Shown: piece after piece, positions 5,345 to 7,276 of the stretch | How the letters are laid out: each line of letters opens with the position of its first letter | Position numbering within the stretch: position 1 is the stretch's first letter | Assembly (NCBI GenBank): GCA_016934775.1 | Contig: JAFGSP010000097.1 | Coordinates: forward strand, 1-7,276 | Length of the DNA: 7,276 nucleotides | From: Candidatus Woesearchaeota archaeon | Lineage (GTDB): Archaea; Nanobdellota; Nanobdellia; Woesearchaeales; GW2011-AR15 | Reading direction: 5' to 3' | The notes under the pieces: generated by a model | Databases searched by the model: none | What the model was told of the DNA's origin: nothing | What the model saw: the letters and a program-made list of their open reading frames with translations, nothing else | Made by a program: the position numbers and the translations under genes

Positions 5345-6008
5345 CGCCTATCTTTGTATCCCTGTACTTGCAGAACTGGCATTCTTTTGAAGCTGGCGGC
5401 ATAGGACCTTCCAACAAGTTTATTGCATCTTTCCACAGCTTTTCCGCGTCTTTTACGCTGGTCTTGATCTTTACCAGATCTGTGTGGAAATGGAAAACAC
5501 TTTCTATGACCTTGTCTGGGTGGTAGATCAAAAGAAAAGAATTGTCATCTGTATCGTAGCCATTTTTTCTCAGAAGGTAATTGTAGATGTTCAACTGGTC
5601 AACATAATATTTATGGGTGTCTTCTTTTGGAGGATAGCCTCTTGTCTTGTAGTCCAGCACTATTAGCTTGTCTCCTCTCTGAAGTATCGCATCGACTGCT
5701 CCCTTAAGGATGTTGCCGTCATCTGCCTTGTACTGGATGCCTGTCCAGTTCTCTCTCCATACATTCAGGAGCTTCTTGTCTTTGAAGATCTTCACATCCT
5801 TCATGTCTTTTTTTCCTATAAGCTCAGGTGGCAATTCGTCAATATCCGCATAGTTGTCAAAGTGGACTTTAAGGATACGATCCATGCCGCTTGGTAAAGA
5901 AGGAAAGATAGAATCAGGCCTTTTGATGCCCTTGTTATGCTCCAGCCAGAAACACTTCGGGCAGTCCTTGATAAGATTCAGCTTAGATGGAGTTAGGGAG
6001 TAAGGCAT
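5325..6008 (-). CDS. PD-(D/E)XK nuclease, Cas4/RecB-like, stand-alone
   Basis: A 227-residue nuclease of the PDDEXK_1 group (PF12705), related to Cas4 and the RecB nuclease domain. It starts with LTPSKLNLIKDCPKCFWLEH, typical of this family. The active-site pieces are in order: GAVDAI (D106), LDYKT (D119 and K121) and QLNIYNYLL (Q138, Y142). Two cysteines near the N-terminus (C16, C19) and two near the C-terminus (C210, C213, in ECQFCKY) could clamp an Fe-S cluster or zinc, as in Cas4/AddB-type enzymes where one early and three late cysteines are used; the 2+2 layout here is a variation. No helicase, Cas1 or Cas2 gene is nearby, and no CRISPR array is seen. DNA end processing or repair is a fair guess. 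The start lies 27 bp from a TATA-like box with no ribosome binding site. Confidence 0.87.
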   Translation of the reverse strand: MPYSLTPSKLNLIKDCPKCFWLEHNKGIKRPDSIFPSLPSGMDRILKVHFDNYADIDELPPELIGKKDMKDVKIFKDKKLLNVWRENWTGIQYKADDGNILKGAVDAILQRGDKLIVLDYKTRGYPPKEDTHKYYVDQLNIYNYLLRKNGYDTDDNSFLLIYHPDKVIESVFHFHTDLVKIKTSVKDAEKLWKDAINLLEGPMPPASKECQFCKYRDTKIGATLLDY

Positions 6009-6029
6009 ACAAACCTGGAAATAGCCTGA

Positions 6030-6039
6030 TTATAAATAT
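6030..6039 (-). promoter_or_regulatory. TATA-like box for the nuclease gene
   Basis: On the minus strand this reads ATATTTATAA, centred about 27 bp upstream of the ATG at 6008. No Shine-Dalgarno sequence precedes that ATG, consistent with leaderless transcription. Confidence 0.6.
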
Positions 6040-6129
6040 GTTACGCGGGAATGTCCAGTGGATTATGAATGTAAATAAACTATTTCTGCAATTAATCTCA
6101 TTATCTTTTACTTGTTGATTCTAAAAAAA

Positions 6130-6139
6130 TTTATATATA
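6130..6139 (+). promoter_or_regulatory. Strong TATA box for the orphan gene
   Basis: TTTATATATA, preceded by a run of A residues, is centred about 27 bp before the ATG at 6161. It is the closest match to an archaeal consensus TATA box in the window. No ribosome binding site precedes the ATG. Confidence 0.7.
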
Positions 6140-6160
6140 ACTAAAATTTAAAATGTAAGT

Positions 6161-6598
6161 ATGGACAAAAGACAACCAACTAAAGATGAACTGGACTTCA
6201 TATCTGGTCTAGATCAAAGACTTCATTATATTCATACACAGACATATACTCCGAATATTAGTGGAAACCCTTTTGATATTAGTGTTGATCAGTTTACAGA
6301 TAAAACACTATCAGAGGATGATTTAGAGAGGCTGCTGAAGATATTGGACAATACTAACCTTGTGTTCTTTCCAAAAAATACCAACTGGGGCTTTTCTGTT
6401 GGATTCAGAATAACTTATATACCACCTCGTTTTGGTGTAATGACTTCGAAAGACATATTGACATTCAAAGAAGCACAATTACCAGAAGGATACTCCTTCG
6501 ATAGGCTCTCTGAATATTTCATGAGACCTAGTAATATACAACGTGCAAAATCAATTGGTGTTGAATTTGTGAATGACCGTAGTCATTACACATATTGA
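6161..6598 (+). CDS. Uncharacterised 145-residue protein
   Basis: I do not recognise this protein. It has no signal peptide, no membrane segment, no cysteine and no metal-binding motif that I can see, so it is probably cytosolic. The first 60 residues are acidic and polar with two likely helices (TKDELDFISGLDQRL and SEDDLERLLKILDN). The middle (LVFFPKNTNWGFSVGFRITYIPPRFGVM) looks like a beta-hairpin rich in aromatic residues, and the C-terminus is again helical, ending HYTY. Support for it being a real gene comes from its own strong, well-spaced TATA box, the leaderless start used by its neighbours, and a length of 145 codons without a stop. It stands alone: the nuclease gene is divergent and the CsaA-like gene is convergent, 11 bp past its stop. 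Function unknown. Confidence 0.8.
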   Translation: MDKRQPTKDELDFISGLDQRLHYIHTQTYTPNISGNPFDISVDQFTDKTLSEDDLERLLKILDNTNLVFFPKNTNWGFSVGFRITYIPPRFGVMTSKDILTFKEAQLPEGYSFDRLSEYFMRPSNIQRAKSIGVEFVNDRSHYTY

Positions 6599-6609
6599 AA
6601 CTACAAAAT

Positions 6610-6942
6610 TCAATATAACTTTCCACTAACAGGCACGTCCCTGTCCGGCCTAATCAGAACACATTCTCCTTCGTCATCAGGAACACCAAGTGTCAAAACT
6701 TCAGAAACCGCAGGTCCTATCTGTCTGGGTGGGAAATTCACCACTGCAAGCACCTGCCTTCCGACTAATTCGCCTTTTTTGTAGTTTTTCACCAGCTGCG
6801 CGCATGATTTTTTCACACCAATCTCTTCCCCAAAATCAATCTTCAGCTTGTAGCTCGGGTTCTTTGCTTCAGGAAAGTCTTCGACTTCCACAATCTTGCC
6901 TACACGTGTGTCAAGTTTAAGAAAATCATTGTATGTTGCCAT
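6610..6942 (-). CDS. csaA: CsaA-like tRNA-binding-domain protein
   Basis: A 110-residue single-domain protein of the tRNA_bind family (PF01588), closest to CsaA. The whole sequence fits the family: DFLKLDTRVGKIVEVEDFPEA (6-26), NPSYKLKIDFGEEIGVKKS (28-46), AQLVKNY, LVGRQVLAVVNFPPRQIG (59-76), SEVLTLGVP (80-88) and a C-terminal VLIRPDRDVP. It is an OB fold that forms a dimer and binds tRNA; in Bacillus CsaA has also been described as a secretion chaperone, and in archaea the role is less clear. The length is normal and no fused synthetase domain is present, so it is not the C-terminal part of a methionyl-tRNA synthetase. The ATG at 6942 lies about 23 bp from a TATA-like box with no ribosome binding site. 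The gene converges on the orphan gene with an 11-bp gap. Confidence 0.95.
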   Translation of the reverse strand: MATYNDFLKLDTRVGKIVEVEDFPEAKNPSYKLKIDFGEEIGVKKSCAQLVKNYKKGELVGRQVLAVVNFPPRQIGPAVSEVLTLGVPDDEGECVLIRPDRDVPVSGKLY

Positions 6943-6960
6943 TGAAATGGATAATCTGTA

Positions 6961-6970
6961 TTTTTTATAA
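6961..6970 (-). promoter_or_regulatory. TATA-like box for the csaA-like gene
   Basis: On the minus strand this reads TTATAAAAAA, centred about 23 bp upstream of the ATG at 6942. The spacing is a little shorter than for the other genes, but no other start or ribosome binding site is evident. Confidence 0.5.
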
Positions 6971-7010
6971 GTTTAATTATTGTCCCTGAGAATTATCTAT
7001 AATATCAAGT

Positions 7011-7024
7011 AGAAAAAAGAAGAA
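7011..7024 (-). terminator. T-rich terminator after the partial right-edge gene
   Basis: On the minus strand, 18 nt after the TAG stop at 7043, the sequence becomes a pyrimidine tract containing six T residues in a row. It would fit an archaeal T-rich terminator for the reading frame that enters from the right edge and lies ahead of the csaA promoter. Confidence 0.35.
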
Positions 7025-7042
7025 GGGTTATTGAAAGGAATG

Positions 7043-7276
7043 CTATACTAAGGGATATGAAAGTCGTCTCATTTGGCTAGGTCTCATGACTGAGAGTTTT
7101 TCAGTTGATAAACATTGTAGATTCGCCTCAAGTGCCCCATAAGCTTTTGCTACTGCATCTATACACTCCTTGTTCAGCCTGTAAAACTGTGTCTCCCAAC
7201 TCATACCACAATTACAACCAGGCTCAAAAGTTTCTAACCTTACAACTCCAATCCAATTTCTTATAAGAGGTACATA
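7043..7276 (-). CDS. Partial protein entering from the right edge, unrecognised
   Basis: The minus strand is open from the right edge to a TAG at 7045-7043, giving 77 codons with no start required inside the window. The reading begins YVPLIRNWIGVVRLETFEPGC and contains a CNC pair (codons 21-23), a charged helix-like middle (NKECIDAVAKAYGALEANL) and a basic end (VMRPSQMRRLSYPLV). I recognise no family. The composition is protein-like, and a T-rich tract follows the stop, which supports a real 3' end. An internal ATG would give only 53 residues, so the start most likely lies outside the window. It could still be a chance open frame. Confidence 0.45.
   Translation of the reverse strand, partial: YVPLIRNWIGVVRLETFEPGCNCGMSWETQFYRLNKECIDAVAKAYGALEANLQCLSTEKLSVMRPSQMRRLSYPLV

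Noticed and set aside
5386..5510. Possible Fic inhibitory motif in the RHH protein (SGKIET at its residues 66-71, encoded near 5291-5308)
   Set aside because: It fits (S/T)xxxE but lacks the following G or N, and it lies in the second helix of the RHH core, so the match is probably chance.
5484..5666. Plus-strand frame inside the nuclease gene
   Set aside because: It runs against the conserved nuclease motifs and has no ribosome site or TATA box at a proper distance.
5325..6008. CRISPR-associated Cas4
   Set aside because: No direct repeats, cas1 or cas2 are seen, and the cysteine layout differs from Cas4, so only a Cas4-like solo nuclease can be claimed.
6009..6160. Small RNA gene in the largest intergenic gap
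   Set aside because: No stable fold, box C/D motifs or terminator could be seen beyond the two divergent promoters.
6690..6920. Plus-strand frame inside the csaA-like gene
   Set aside because: It is antisense to a strongly conserved protein and its composition is rich in serine and proline, as often in shadow frames.

Overview
This window looks like archaeal chromosome. Nearly every first gene of a transcription unit has an AT-rich TATA-like box centred about 23-30 bp upstream of its start codon and no ribosome binding site, which is the pattern of leaderless archaeal transcripts. Genes inside operons carry GGAGG or GGTGA type Shine-Dalgarno sequences. No bacterial -35/-10 pairs are evident. 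The compact, AT-rich layout and small proteins would fit an uncultivated archaeal lineage such as a DPANN group, but that placement is inference; no rRNA or universal marker gene is present.

Left part (1-1424, minus strand): a small STAS-like protein followed by a B12-binding radical SAM enzyme that runs off the left edge. From a divergent promoter region (1425-1512), a plus-strand operon (1513-3069) encodes a secreted or membrane TPM-domain protein with a glycine-rich tail, a 67-residue zinc-ribbon protein of the zf-TFIIB family, and LemA. The last two genes overlap by 20 nt. A T-rich terminator follows.

Centre (3150-4714): an ArsR-family repressor, a small CxxC thioredoxin-fold protein and an 8-TM permease of the ArsP/PF03773 family form an operon. 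A perfect inverted repeat (8-bp arms, 6-bp spacer) lies between the TATA box and the start of the repressor gene and is almost certainly the operator. The genes suggest derepression by a thiol-reactive metal or metalloid, with efflux by the permease and redox help from the thioredoxin-fold protein.

Right part (4774-7276): a Fic/Doc-family gene overlaps a ribbon-helix-helix gene by 14 nt, a likely toxin-antitoxin pair with an atypical antitoxin. It converges, with a 20-bp overlap, on a stand-alone Cas4/RecB-like PD-(D/E)XK nuclease gene. Next come an orphan 145-residue protein behind a strong TATA box, a convergent CsaA-like tRNA-binding-domain gene, and a partial minus-strand reading frame cut by the right edge.

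The largest gap between genes is 6009-6160 (152 bp), which holds two divergent promoters and nothing else I can recognise. No tRNA, rRNA, CRISPR array or insertion sequence was seen.
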